Counted from the stretch's first letter, positions 56,022 through 64,000 are shown. The stretch is DNA of 64,000 nucleotides from Streptomyces cylindrosporus (GCF_022698165.1 NZ_JALDAY010000016.1:186001-250000); one strand, 5' to 3'. Translations and numbers: made by a program. The notes: generated by a model from the sequence alone, not told the origin.

Positions 56022-57677
56022 ATGGCCTCTGACTTCTCCCGGCTGATGAAGCAGGACTTCTCCGATCTCGAAGCCGCGGCCAAGGCCTGGCGCGAGCTGT
56101 CGACGACGATGGACTCCCTCACCGACCGCCACCGACGGCAGGTCACCGGCCCGCTGCACGCCTCCTGGAAGGGCGACGACGCCGACGCGGCCCTCTTCTA
56201 CCTGGAGGACGTCGAGTCGCGGATCGGCGTGGTCGAGACCGAGGCCATGGCCGTCGCCGAGGTCCTGGACACCACGAAGTTCTGGATGGAGGCGGCCCAG
56301 ACGGACCTGCGCAACGCGGTGCGGCGGGCCGAGGAGGACCACTTCGAGGTCGACGGGGACGGCTGGGTCACTGACCCGACGACCGACGACCTGCCCCGGC
56401 AGGACCCCGACGCCAGGCAGATCATCGCCGACCGCAGTGGCCTGCTCGGCGAGCACCGCGCGGCCATCGACAAGGCTCTGGCCGACGCGCACAAGGCGAG
56501 CGACGACGGCGCGAAGGCCCTGGCCGGTCTGGACGGCGACATCCTCACGGACCCGTTGAGCCATGACGCGGCGGCCGAGTCGGCGCAGGACGTCAAGGAC
56601 GCGATGAAGGCCATCGGCGTTCAGGGCCCGCAGATCCCCGAGGACGACCCGAAGGCCGCCGCCGAGTGGTGGAAGGCGCTCAGTCCCGAGGAAAGGCAGA
56701 CCTACACCACGCTCTACCCGAAGGAGATCGGCGCCACCGACGGCCTGCCGACGGACGTACGCGACGACGCCAATCGCACGGCCCTCGCCCAGGAGCTCAA
56801 CCTGATCCAGGAGGGCAACTGGGACGAGGGGTTCCCGGGCGAGACCGACGAGACCGTCAACAACCGTCAGAGCAACCTCCTGGTGCTCAACGAGCAGCTC
56901 GAAAAGGCGGACGGCGCGCCCAAGGGCAAGGAGCTGTACCTCCTCGGCTACGACTCCAAGGACGACGGCCGGGCCATCATCGCCCAGGGAAACCCGGACA
57001 CGGCCGCGCACACCGGGATCCTCGTACCGGGCACCAACACGGACATGGAGAGCGTGCCCGGCCAGCTCGAACGCATCGACAGACTGCACAACGCCGCCGA
57101 CAAGCAGGCCGACGGCGAGAGCGTCGCCATGATCACCTGGCTCGGCTACGACGCCCCGGAGGCGTCCTCGACCGACTTCGACAGCGTCGGCGGTACCGGC
57201 CGCGCCGAGGACGCGGCCCCCGACCTGCGTCAGTTCGTGGCGGGCACGCACGCCGCGCACGACGGCTCACCGAGCCACACCACCGTCCTCGGGCACAGTT
57301 ACGGCTCCACGGTCGTCGGCGCCGCCGCGTCGGGCGGTTCCGGGCTGGGCGCGGACGACGTCGTGGTGGTCGGCAGCCCCGGAATGACGGTGGACAACGC
57401 GAGCGATCTCCAGATGGATCCGGAGCACGTGTGGATCGGCGGGGCCGACGACGACGCCGTCATCAAGCACGCCTCCGGCCTCACCCTCGGACCCGACCCG
57501 ATGTGGCAGGAGTTCGGGGGCAACAACTTCGAGGTCGACACCCATGGGCACAGCGGCTACTGGGACAAGGGCAGCGATTCCCTCGCCAACCAGGGAGCGG
57601 TCATCGCGGGCAGACAGCCCACGGAGGTGCCGAAGAGGACCCTGCCGCCGGAGGGCGAAGTCGTCCCCGGTCTGTGA
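56022..57677 (+). CDS. WXG-domain / alpha/beta-hydrolase fusion (DUF1023-like)
   Basis: A 551-residue protein. The N-terminal helical domain has W49-K-G (HASWKGDDADAALFYLEDV). After a linker, an alpha/beta hydrolase domain starts with ELYLLGYDSKDDGRAI; its nucleophile elbow is GHSYGST (S426), and a likely His is in DTHGHSGYW (after the Asp in VWIGGADDD region). DUF1023 hydrolases with WXG heads are found in actinobacterial T7SS loci and are probably secreted lipases or esterases. The ATG is preceded by GGGAGCC. Confidence 0.8.
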   Translation: MASDFSRLMKQDFSDLEAAAKAWRELSTTMDSLTDRHRRQVTGPLHASWKGDDADAALFYLEDVESRIGVVETEAMAVAEVLDTTKFWMEAAQTDLRNAVRRAEEDHFEVDGDGWVTDPTTDDLPRQDPDARQIIADRSGLLGEHRAAIDKALADAHKASDDGAKALAGLDGDILTDPLSHDAAAESAQDVKDAMKAIGVQGPQIPEDDPKAAAEWWKALSPEERQTYTTLYPKEIGATDGLPTDVRDDANRTALAQELNLIQEGNWDEGFPGETDETVNNRQSNLLVLNEQLEKADGAPKGKELYLLGYDSKDDGRAIIAQGNPDTAAHTGILVPGTNTDMESVPGQLERIDRLHNAADKQADGESVAMITWLGYDAPEASSTDFDSVGGTGRAEDAAPDLRQFVAGTHAAHDGSPSHTTVLGHSYGSTVVGAAASGGSGLGADDVVVVGSPGMTVDNASDLQMDPEHVWIGGADDDAVIKHASGLTLGPDPMWQEFGGNNFEVDTHGHSGYWDKGSDSLANQGAVIAGRQPTEVPKRTLPPEGEVVPGL

Positions 57678-57724
57678 CCCCGTTCCGCCACCTGCTCAGC
57701 CGTGTGCTTTCCCCTGGAGGCCGT

Positions 57725-58195
57725 ATGTCCCGAAACGACGATCCCAACGCCCCGCTGCCCGGCATGGCAAAGGACGCCGCGACGAAATGGGCCGAGGACT
57801 ACATCGCGTACGTGGCCGGGCTCGCCGGTGCCGAACTGCTCCCCGACACGGCCCGGGCGCACTTCGAAGCGTGCGTCGGGGCGAACGGCGAGGTGGCCGA
57901 CGACGGCCGCTACAGCCTCTTCTACTACGTGTACTCGCCCGCCCCCGCCACCGAGCACACCCGCATCGTCCGCGAGCTGCGCGCCGAACTCCCCGAACAC
58001 GGCTATGAAGTGACGGGTTATCGGGAATTCCAGAGCGCCTACGCCTCGGCGGTGTTCCGCGCCCGCAACACGACGAACGAGTACAGGGTGGAGGCGGAGA
58101 CGGTCGGTTCCGGCAGAACCAAGCCCCAGCGTTTCTCCTTCGCCGTACGGACGCCGTGCATGCTCCCGCCCGGCGTCGACCAACAGCAGTTCTGA
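57725..58195 (+). CDS. Signal-less paralogue of the adjacent lipoprotein
   Basis: A 156-residue protein, closely similar (roughly two-thirds identical) over the whole domain to the 58258 lipoprotein: NAPLP-MAKD, DGRYSLFYYVYSPAP, YREFQSAYASAVFRAR and PQRFSFAVRTPCMLPP. It lacks a signal peptide or lipobox; the ATG at 57725 follows GGAGG and no upstream frame supplies one. Whether it is cytoplasmic or exported by the T7SS is open. Confidence 0.75.
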   Translation: MSRNDDPNAPLPGMAKDAATKWAEDYIAYVAGLAGAELLPDTARAHFEACVGANGEVADDGRYSLFYYVYSPAPATEHTRIVRELRAELPEHGYEVTGYREFQSAYASAVFRARNTTNEYRVEAETVGSGRTKPQRFSFAVRTPCMLPPGVDQQQF

Positions 58196-58228
58196 ATCAA
58201 CAGCAGTTCTGAATCAGCAGTTCTGAAT
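58181..58228 (+). repeat. 17-bp tandem repeats at the junction of the paralogues
   Basis: CAACAGCAGTTCTGAAT occurs twice in succession (58181-58197, 58198-58214) and then as a 14-bp truncated copy (to 58228). The first copy includes the stop codon of the 57725 gene. Confidence 0.85.
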
Positions 58229-58257
58229 CCTTGAGAGGAACACCGAGGTCGACGCCG

Positions 58258-58812
58258 ATGAACTCACTGGCTCGCGGCTCAACGGCATTCGGCCGTACGG
58301 CGATTGCGGTCGGCGCCGCTCTGCTCCTGGCGGTCGGCTGCACGTCCCAGGACGACGGCCGCAACGCCCCGCTGCCCCGTATGGCGAAGGACGACGCCTT
58401 GAAGTGGGCCAAGGACTCCACCGCCCACATGGCCGAACTCACCGGTGCTGAACTGCTCCCCGACACGGTCAGGGTGAACTGGGAGGAGTGCGTCGGGGAG
58501 AACGACGAGGTCGCCGAGGACGGCCGGTACAGCCTCTTCTACTACGTCTACTCCCCGGCCCCCGCCACGGAGCACACCCGCATGGTGCGCAAGCTCCGCA
58601 GCGAACTGCCCGGCGAGGGCTACGAGGTGACGTCGTACCGCGAGTTCAAGAGCGCCTACGCGTCCGCGGTCTTCCGTGCCCGCGACAAGAAGAACGACTA
58701 CAGCGTCGAGGCGGAGACGGTCGGTTCCGGCAAGTCGAAGCCGCAGCGTTTCTCCTTCGCCGTACGCACTCCCTGCCTGCTTCCGCCCGGCGACAAGCAG
58801 CAGAAGTTCTGA
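58258..58812 (+). CDS. Lipoprotein, paralogue of the 57725 protein
   Basis: A 184-residue lipoprotein with the lipobox LAVGC (LLLAVGCTSQDDGR) and the same domain as the upstream paralogue, including the Cys near the C-terminus (TPCLLPPG) and another at CVGEN. It would be anchored to the outer leaflet and face the cell wall. The ATG at 58258 follows GAGG. No family name recognised. Confidence 0.8.
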   Translation: MNSLARGSTAFGRTAIAVGAALLLAVGCTSQDDGRNAPLPRMAKDDALKWAKDSTAHMAELTGAELLPDTVRVNWEECVGENDEVAEDGRYSLFYYVYSPAPATEHTRMVRKLRSELPGEGYEVTSYREFKSAYASAVFRARDKKNDYSVEAETVGSGKSKPQRFSFAVRTPCLLPPGDKQQKF

Positions 58813-58864
58813 CCGCCCCCCGCACACGAGTAATCGAAACACGAGCAATCGAGAGGAACCCGAC

Positions 58865-59317
58865 GTGTCCCAGGGGACCGATGTCGACCCGGCCGAACTG
58901 CGTGCGTCCGCCGGAGCCTGTAACGGGATCGCCCGCGCGATGAAGGGTCCCGCCGACAAGGCCGTGAAGGAGGCCGGGGCGGCCGGTGGCTCGCTCGCCG
59001 GCTGGTCGATGGGGTCCGCTCTCGCCGAGATCTCCAGCAGTTGGAAGCCCGCGCTCGACGGCCTGCACGACCGCGTCCAGGCCGGCGGCGACAATCTCAG
59101 ATCCTCCGCGGACGGCCACGAGTGGAACGACGAACGTGTCTCCCAGGACTTCGAGAAAACGGGCAGCGATACGTCGACACAGGCCACGCCCGGCGAAATG
59201 CCCGCGGTGCTGCGCCCGGCCCCGCTCGACCCGCGCGCCTCGTACGGCACGAACATGCCGACCTACGAGGAAACCGTCAGTACCCGCCCCACACCCGGCA
59301 CGAACGACTTCGGCTGA
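58865..59317 (+). CDS. EspC-like small T7SS protein (module B)
   Basis: A 150-residue protein with a helical N-terminal two-thirds (DVDPAELRASAGACNGIARAMKGPADKAVKEAG, GWSMGSALAEISSSW) and a disordered tail with several Tyr and Pro (LDPRASYGTNMPTYEETVS). GTG start after GAGAGGAA. It is the first gene of the second module and the likely partner of the large WXG protein at 59889. Confidence 0.72.
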   Translation: MSQGTDVDPAELRASAGACNGIARAMKGPADKAVKEAGAAGGSLAGWSMGSALAEISSSWKPALDGLHDRVQAGGDNLRSSADGHEWNDERVSQDFEKTGSDTSTQATPGEMPAVLRPAPLDPRASYGTNMPTYEETVSTRPTPGTNDFG

Positions 59318-59430
59318 TCGGGGTGACCGCCGTATCTGCACAGGACACGTGTTGAAGCATTTGCGGATGCGTTGGTAGGTTCACGCCGGTCGAGACCCGC
59401 CGACCCTTCGACCCTCCGACGAGGTACCCC

Positions 59431-59844
59431 TTGGACAGCGCACCCGACAGCTCCGGCAAGCGCGTGGACGACTCCGAGTTCCTGGAGATGACCCAGCAGG
59501 ACCCCGTGCAGGCGAAGATCCTGCGGCGGTCCCTGGAGCATCTGGCCTCGGGGCTGGGCGGTGACGCGCTCAAGGAGATGGCCCAGGAGGTCCTCTCCGG
59601 GCGTATGGGTCTGCGCGAGGCGGCCGATGTGTCGGCGTACGCCGAGCAGGCCGTCGAACGGGCGGCGCCGCTCGCCGAGAGGTGGGCCGCCCTGTCCGAC
59701 GGCGAGCGGGAGGCGCTCGCTGCGGAGGGCGAGCGGCAGATCGAGGACGAGCGGCGGCGGCTCGACGAGGAACGGCGCACGGAGTCCGAGAACCGGCCGG
59801 GCACGAAGTCGCGCCACGACGGCAGCGGCTGGTCCCTGTACTGA
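59431..59844 (+). CDS. Charged ~137-aa protein with DPxQAxxLRRSL motif (module B)
   Basis: A 137-residue paralogue of the 55458 protein: QQDPVQAKILRRSLEHLA then MAQEVLSGRMGLREA and a charged, Glu/Arg-rich C-terminal helix, ending DGSGWSLY. TTG start after GAGG; no signal peptide. It sits between the EspC-like gene and the large WXG gene. Confidence 0.75.
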   Translation: MDSAPDSSGKRVDDSEFLEMTQQDPVQAKILRRSLEHLASGLGGDALKEMAQEVLSGRMGLREAADVSAYAEQAVERAAPLAERWAALSDGEREALAAEGERQIEDERRRLDEERRTESENRPGTKSRHDGSGWSLY

Positions 59845-59888
59845 CCGACCGGACCGGTTCCTTGCACTGAGCGGCTGATGGGGGAGAT

Positions 59889-61019
59889 GTGGACTTTCGG
59901 GTGGAGCCCGGCGCGATCGACGGCTTCTCGAAGCTGGTCGGGCGGGCCGCGGACGGCAGTGCGCAGGCCGTGACGTACACCGGCACCAACGCGCGGATCG
60001 AGAAGACGGCGGGCGGCGACGCCTGGGACCTCGTCGCGGGCGACCACGACCACTACGTGAGCGAGGCCAAGAAGGCGCTCGAGAAGGTCAAGGGCGTACT
60101 GGAGTCGTCCGCGAAGGAGCTGACCGGCACGGCCAAGTACTACCGCGAGACCGACCGCGGCGAGGCCGCCAAGCTCGACGCCACGTATCCCGGCTCCAAG
60201 GTGCCGGCCGGCCCTTCCGGGGGCGATCCTCAGGACTTCTCCGACGCCAGTGACGCCGTGGACACGCTGAAGGCGCCGGGCGGCGACAGCAGCAACCCGC
60301 TCGTGAAGTACGCCTCCGGGCACGCCGACGAGTACAAGATGAGCCCGGTGCAGAAGACGCTCGGCAGCGCCCTCGACCTGGGCAGCCCCTCCGCGATGGC
60401 GGTGGAGGCGTCCAAGCTGCTCTTCGACTTCGACCCGTTCGCCGTCGTGACCAACTGGGTCTTCGGCGACTGGAATTCGTACAACGACTGCTCGGACGTA
60501 TGGGGCAACCTGGCGTCCTTCTGTGACGCGGTGGCCGCCAACATCCGCAAGGGCAACCAGAACGTCGGTCTCAGCTGGGACGGCAACGCGGCCGATGCCG
60601 CGACCGTCTACTTCGACGAGTTCGAGAAGAAGCTCGGCGAGATCAAGGAGACCTTCAAGTCCCTGCAGAGCTGTTACGCGCAGGCGGCCCAACTGGCCTT
60701 CCAGTTCGCCGAGTTCCTCAAGTCCTTCCTGGTGATGTTCTGCGATCTGCTGGTGATCTGGCTGGTCAACCTGCTCGCGGCCGAGGCCGTCAACGCGATC
60801 CCCGTCGGCGGTCAGGTCGCCTCCGCGGCCATGTTCGCGCTGGCCGCGGCGGAGGCGATCCGGCTGATGGAGATGTGGGCCGAGGCGTCGAAGGCGTTCG
60901 ACACGTTCGCCTCCGCACTGAGCGCGCTCGGCGTGGTGATGTCCACGGCGATCAACGGTTTCTCCGCGGCGGACGGATTTCCCCAGGTGGGCAGCGGCTA
61001 CGACCACGCCGCGGTGTGA
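59889..61019 (+). CDS. Large WXG-domain protein (module B)
   Basis: A 376-residue protein with an N-terminal helical region (residues 1-100), a spacer, and an internal WXG domain with W230-D-G (LSWDGNAADAATVYFDEFEKKL) followed by hydrophobic helices (about 278-330, FLVMFCDLLVIWLVNLLAAEAV) and an Ala-rich end. It starts with GTG preceded by GGGGAG. The internal placement of the WXG turn, after another helical region, is unusual. It is next to the charged partner gene, as in module A. Confidence 0.78.
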   Translation: MDFRVEPGAIDGFSKLVGRAADGSAQAVTYTGTNARIEKTAGGDAWDLVAGDHDHYVSEAKKALEKVKGVLESSAKELTGTAKYYRETDRGEAAKLDATYPGSKVPAGPSGGDPQDFSDASDAVDTLKAPGGDSSNPLVKYASGHADEYKMSPVQKTLGSALDLGSPSAMAVEASKLLFDFDPFAVVTNWVFGDWNSYNDCSDVWGNLASFCDAVAANIRKGNQNVGLSWDGNAADAATVYFDEFEKKLGEIKETFKSLQSCYAQAAQLAFQFAEFLKSFLVMFCDLLVIWLVNLLAAEAVNAIPVGGQVASAAMFALAAAEAIRLMEMWAEASKAFDTFASALSALGVVMSTAINGFSAADGFPQVGSGYDHAAV

Positions 61020-61045
61020 GACGGCCGGCACAAGGAGCTTCGATC

Positions 61046-61330
61046 ATGAGTTTCCCCGGCGGGTCGGGAACCCTCGACCTGTTCCTCTCCCGCAGCCGCG
61101 TCGCCACCGTCGCGTCGGTGCCGGTCTGCCTGGCGGCGATGGTCTTCTTCATCATGGAGGAGGGCTGGCACTTCAGCCTCCTCCTGTGCTGCGTCCTGCC
61201 GCCGATCGCCGCCTACCTGGGCATCCGCGGCATGCGCGAGATCCGCGCCGGGCTGGCGGCGACGGGCCTGGCGCTGGCGGTCGCCACGCTGCCGCTCGCC
61301 TTCGTACTGGCGTCGATCGAGGCGTCGTAA
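61046..61330 (+). CDS. Small three-helix membrane protein
   Basis: A 94-residue protein with a short polar N-terminus and three membrane helices (VPVCLAAMVFFIM, LLLCCVLPPIAAYLGI, ATGLALAVATLPLAFVL). AAGGAG lies just upstream of the ATG. It closes module B. A putative membrane partner; no homologue named. Confidence 0.7.
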   Translation: MSFPGGSGTLDLFLSRSRVATVASVPVCLAAMVFFIMEEGWHFSLLLCCVLPPIAAYLGIRGMREIRAGLAATGLALAVATLPLAFVLASIEAS

Positions 61331-61355
61331 CCCTCCGATCGGCTTGGTGCGACGG

Positions 61356-62018
61356 TCAGTTGGAGGAGCCGCCCGTTCGTTCCCGGTGGCCCTTCCGGTC
61401 AGGTGCGCCCATGTAGCCGGGCTCCCGTTGCGACTCGCCGAACCACAGGTGAGGCGCCTGCTTCCGGATCGCCGCGACGACGTGCTCGTGTGAACTCGCC
61501 GGGACGGGAAGGCGGTAGCGCAGTCGCGGGAGCCCGGGGTGCAGGGGCTCCTCGTCGCGGACCAGGGGCCACAGGACCGGATCGTCGCGCTGGATGGGGT
61601 AGTTGGGGCACAGCTCGACGGAGTACACCTTTACCCGGCCGCGGCCCCTGCCCACCTCGCTCCAGTGCAGACCGACTCCGGCGAGGCCCTGCCAGGGGAT
61701 GACGTTCTGCGTCTTGCCGTCGCTGACCCACAGGCCGGTGTGGTCGACGCTCACGCTGGAGTGCCGGGCTGACCAGGTGGCGATCAGGCTGGTCACGCCG
61801 ATGAAGCCGATGAACAGCCCCATGACGATTCCGCCGATTCCTTTGAGGCTCGGGTCGCCGCTTCCGAGCCCGGCGGTCACCGCGATGCCGCCGACGAGGA
61901 CCAGTGCGGCGATCGCCGTGAGCACGATGCCGAGGGGGAGCATCCGCGTGGAGGCTCGGCGGCCGGTGGGCACGACGACGGCGGTGGGGGAGGGGGTGAG
62001 TTCGCTGGAGGATGACAT
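61356..62018 (-). CDS. Membrane protein with PH-like cytoplasmic domain
   Basis: A 220-residue protein with a short polar start, two membrane helices (about 26-45 and 58-80) and a C-terminal beta-rich domain (SVSVDHTGLWVSDGKTQNVIPWQGLAGVGLHW ... LRYRLPVPA) that fits PH-like folds. It is convergent with module B and co-oriented with the Pro-rich membrane protein gene. Confidence 0.7.
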   Translation of the reverse strand: MSSSSELTPSPTAVVVPTGRRASTRMLPLGIVLTAIAALVLVGGIAVTAGLGSGDPSLKGIGGIVMGLFIGFIGVTSLIATWSARHSSVSVDHTGLWVSDGKTQNVIPWQGLAGVGLHWSEVGRGRGRVKVYSVELCPNYPIQRDDPVLWPLVRDEEPLHPGLPRLRYRLPVPASSHEHVVAAIRKQAPHLWFGESQREPGYMGAPDRKGHRERTGGSSN

Positions 62019-62047
62019 ACGGAGGATCCCTGGTCCGGTGCGGGGCG

Positions 62048-62791
62048 TCAGGCCGGCCGGCGCCTGTTGCCGATGACGTGAGCGAGACCGGCGGCGGCGA
62101 CCGCCGCGAGGACGAGACCGAGCGGGGAGAACCAGTCGATCCCGCCGTCGGCACCGCTGTGCCACCACGCCTTGACCGGGTAGAAGGGCTCGGCCCGCAG
62201 CAAGTCCCCGACGAACGTGGGCGATTGCTCGACGGCGCCGACGAGCGGCACGGCGTTGGTGTAACCGAACAGGGCCCCGAGCGCGGCGACGACGGCCCCG
62301 CCGATCCGGGCGCCGTTGCTGTGCGGAGCCATCCTGCCGACGAGACAGCCGACGAGCGCGCCGTTGACCAACGCGTGGAGCAGATAAAGGGTGTTGGCCG
62401 TGGTGACCGACTGGTCCTTGTACGTGCCCAGGATGAGCCCGGTGTAGAGCAGCGAGACGACGAACGAGACCAGGAAGCCGAGGAGCACGGCACCGACCGG
62501 GTTCCCGCCGACGCCGCTCGGCTGCTGCCCGTACGGCATCGCCTGGTACGGCGGCATCGGCTGCGGCTGTCCCGGGTACATCGGCGGCTGACCGGGCACG
62601 GGGGCCATCGGAGGCTGTCCGGGCACGGGAGCCATCGGAGGCTGTCCGGGCACGGGCGGCGGCCCGAATCCCGGCGCCTGCTGCGGCGGCGGGACGGGCT
62701 GGGCGTACGGGTTGTACGCGCCCTGGGGCGGCTGGGGTGGCTGCGGCGGCAGTGGAGGCTGCGACGGCGGTTGGAACGGCGGCTGACTCAT
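62048..62791 (-). CDS. Pro-rich four-helix membrane protein
   Basis: A 247-residue protein with an ~95-residue Pro/Gln/Gly-rich N-terminus, in which the unit MAPVPGQPP occurs twice, followed by about four membrane helices (beginning GAVLLGFLVSFVVSLLYTGL). The start at 62791 is chosen because an upstream extension to 62851 is basic and lacks a site. Pro-rich N-terminal tails of this kind are common in the ESX region's other membrane proteins; function unknown. Confidence 0.7.
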   Translation of the reverse strand: MSQPPFQPPSQPPLPPQPPQPPQGAYNPYAQPVPPPQQAPGFGPPPVPGQPPMAPVPGQPPMAPVPGQPPMYPGQPQPMPPYQAMPYGQQPSGVGGNPVGAVLLGFLVSFVVSLLYTGLILGTYKDQSVTTANTLYLLHALVNGALVGCLVGRMAPHSNGARIGGAVVAALGALFGYTNAVPLVGAVEQSPTFVGDLLRAEPFYPVKAWWHSGADGGIDWFSPLGLVLAAVAAAGLAHVIGNRRRPA

Positions 62792-62924
62792 CGGTTTCCC
62801 ACGAGGTGAACGGACTCGGACTGCCACGGAGTGAACAGGCAAGAGCAGCAAGTTACCAGTGAGATCAGGAGGCGGTCGTCGGGGCTGGAGCAGGGTGCGT
62901 GAAGGGTGAGGGGCGAGTGAACGA

Positions 62925-64000
62925 TCAGCGGATACGCAGCGCCTTCGCGCCGAACTCCGTGGCGACGACCAGGATTCCGTCGGGGGAGAGGGCCGCCGCG
63001 GTGAAAGGGGCGTCGGAGAGCAGCGTCGCCATGACCTTCTCGCCGGCCTCGTCCCACACGCGCACGTAGTCCGCGCCGCGGCTCAGCCGCATCCGGGCGG
63101 CGGCCTGCTGTTCCTCGGACGGGTGCAGGAGCGCAGCGGGATCGGTGCCGTCGAAGGCATCCGCCTGTACGAGGCCGCGGACGAGCACCGCGGACGGGGC
63201 AGGTCCGTTCTCCTCGCCGGCGGCCTGCGTGAGTACGGCGACGGGGACGCCCGGTCCCTCCGGACGCGGCAGGACGGCCGTCGTGACCGCGCTGACACCG
63301 GGGACCGGCAGGCTCCACAGGGTCTGCCAGGGCAGGTCGAGGCCGAGGCGGCCATGGATGGCCTCGGCGTAGTCGGGCAGGCCGTCCTCGACGAACGCCG
63401 TCTCCAGCAGGGCGGCCCGGAGGGCGGCCGGTGCCTGGGTGCGGGTGAGGAGGGGCGCCGTACGCAGGTACGTGCGGGCGGGCGCGCCGAGTTCCGCGGG
63501 CGGGACCGCCTCGATGGCGGCGCGCAGCCGCACCGGGTCGGCGTGGACGAACAGGCCCGGGTCGGTGAGGAGTTGGGGCAGCAGACCCGCCTCCAGGGTG
63601 TGGCCCGCGATGTGGTCGCGGACGTACGGGTCGGCCTTGCTCCAGTCCTGCTCCGGCACCGCCTCCAGCAGCGTCATCGCGATCCGGGTCTGGGCGGCGC
63701 GGACGTTCGGCAGGCCGGCGCGGATGTCGTCGGCGACGGCCGGGTGCAGCAGCCGCAGCAGTGTGCGCGGGCCGCCGTCCCCGTCCGGACGCAGCGACTC
63801 GACGAACGGTCCCGCGAGCGCGCCGCTGTTCGCGAGGGCCGCGCTCATGTCCTTGCCCGCAAGGGAGTTGACCAGCCGGATCCACAGATCGATGGGCAGA
63901 CCGTCGCCCTCCGCGAGCGCCAGCGGCGCCAGCAGCTGACGCAGGGTCTGCGGGTCCGCTCCGAGACGGTGCGCGTGCAGGTCGACTGCCTCGCCGACGG
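62925..64000 (-). CDS. C-terminal part of a probable STAND-type NTPase, 5' end outside the window
   Basis: An open frame from the right edge to a stop at 62925 encodes 358 residues of a helical, Ala/Leu/Arg-rich protein with recurring helical units, for example LRRLLHPAVADDIRAGLPNVRAAQ-type segments (LLRLLHPAVADDIR). It ends with a single beta-propeller-like blade (DYVRVWDEAGEKVMATLL, LSPDGILVVATEFGAK). This is the layout of STAND/NACHT-type ATPases with C-terminal helical and WD-like repeats. The nucleotide-binding part is not in the window, so the class is an inference. No signal peptide can be judged. Confidence 0.65.
   Translation of the reverse strand, partial: VGEAVDLHAHRLGADPQTLRQLLAPLALAEGDGLPIDLWIRLVNSLAGKDMSAALANSGALAGPFVESLRPDGDGGPRTLLRLLHPAVADDIRAGLPNVRAAQTRIAMTLLEAVPEQDWSKADPYVRDHIAGHTLEAGLLPQLLTDPGLFVHADPVRLRAAIEAVPPAELGAPARTYLRTAPLLTRTQAPAALRAALLETAFVEDGLPDYAEAIHGRLGLDLPWQTLWSLPVPGVSAVTTAVLPRPEGPGVPVAVLTQAAGEENGPAPSAVLVRGLVQADAFDGTDPAALLHPSEEQQAAARMRLSRGADYVRVWDEAGEKVMATLLSDAPFTAAALSPDGILVVATEFGAKALRIR

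Noticed and set aside
56947..58195. Whether the 57725 product could be a frameshifted lipoprotein with an upstream signal peptide
   Set aside because: The upstream frame from a GTG near 57676 gives no hydrophobic segment or Cys; GGAGG four bases before ATG 57725 supports the signal-less start.

Overview
The window is high-GC actinobacterial chromosome, almost certainly Streptomyces. The evidence is the strong G/C bias at third codon positions, frequent GTG and TTG starts, the housekeeping gene order dxr-rseP-ispG-proS ... rimP-nusA-ylxR-infB-DUF503-rbfA-truB-ribF, and a Streptomyces-type ESX (type VII secretion, T7SS) locus to its right. No RNA gene, insertion sequence, integrase or CRISPR array was recognised.

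Left third (1-30.5 kb) is mostly core metabolism and information processing. A truncated LacI-family regulator diverges from a secreted GH12 glucanase gene, with two related palindromes between them. An acyl-CoA dehydrogenase follows, then two MEP-pathway genes (dxr, ispG) flanking rseP, two acetyltransferases and proS. A five-gene, tightly overlapping flavin/Fe-S redox operon (Ser-rich membrane protein, ApbE, haem membrane protein, NuoF/RnfC-like protein, ferredoxin) is followed by an M20 peptidase. A minus-strand group has an APH-fold protein that has lost its catalytic residues, a DUF4439 protein and a lipoprotein. The rimP-nusA-ylxR-infB-DUF503-rbfA-truB translation/transcription operon ends at a strong hairpin. 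Between it and ribF sits a 1,434-residue protein combining a trypsin-like domain without its Ser and a P-loop NTPase region.

Right half (30.5-64 kb) is a T7SS locus. Its recognisable core is an EspI/MinD-like ATPase with a very long disordered N-terminus, an unassigned partner, EccE, EccB, the secreted pair EsxB/EsxA and a mycosin protease. EccC and EccD are not in the window. The rest is effector-like and accessory: WXG100-type proteins of several sizes, a second divergent mycosin, membrane proteins of unknown function, an alpha/beta-hydrolase with a WXG head, a lipoprotein and its signal-less paralogue, and, at the right edge, the C-terminal part of a probable STAND NTPase. The segment from about 41 to 49 kb uses visibly more A/T-rich codons than the core, which suggests later acquisition or fast turnover.

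Three patterns stand out. First, a module (small helical ESX-like protein, large WXG-like protein, and a charged ~130-residue protein carrying a DPxQAxxLRRSL motif) occurs twice, at 53.7-55.8 kb and 58.9-61.0 kb. Second, three membrane proteins share an extracytoplasmic two-cysteine CxGx(F/W)T domain and sit beside effector candidates; a decayed 3' end matching one of them lies at about 50.06 kb. Third, short tandem repeats of five different sequences mark gene junctions in this locus. Together these suggest a repeatedly duplicated effector/partner array attached to an ESX secretion core. Start codons were picked by ribosome-binding site and overlap; family names come from motif recognition by eye, without database searches.
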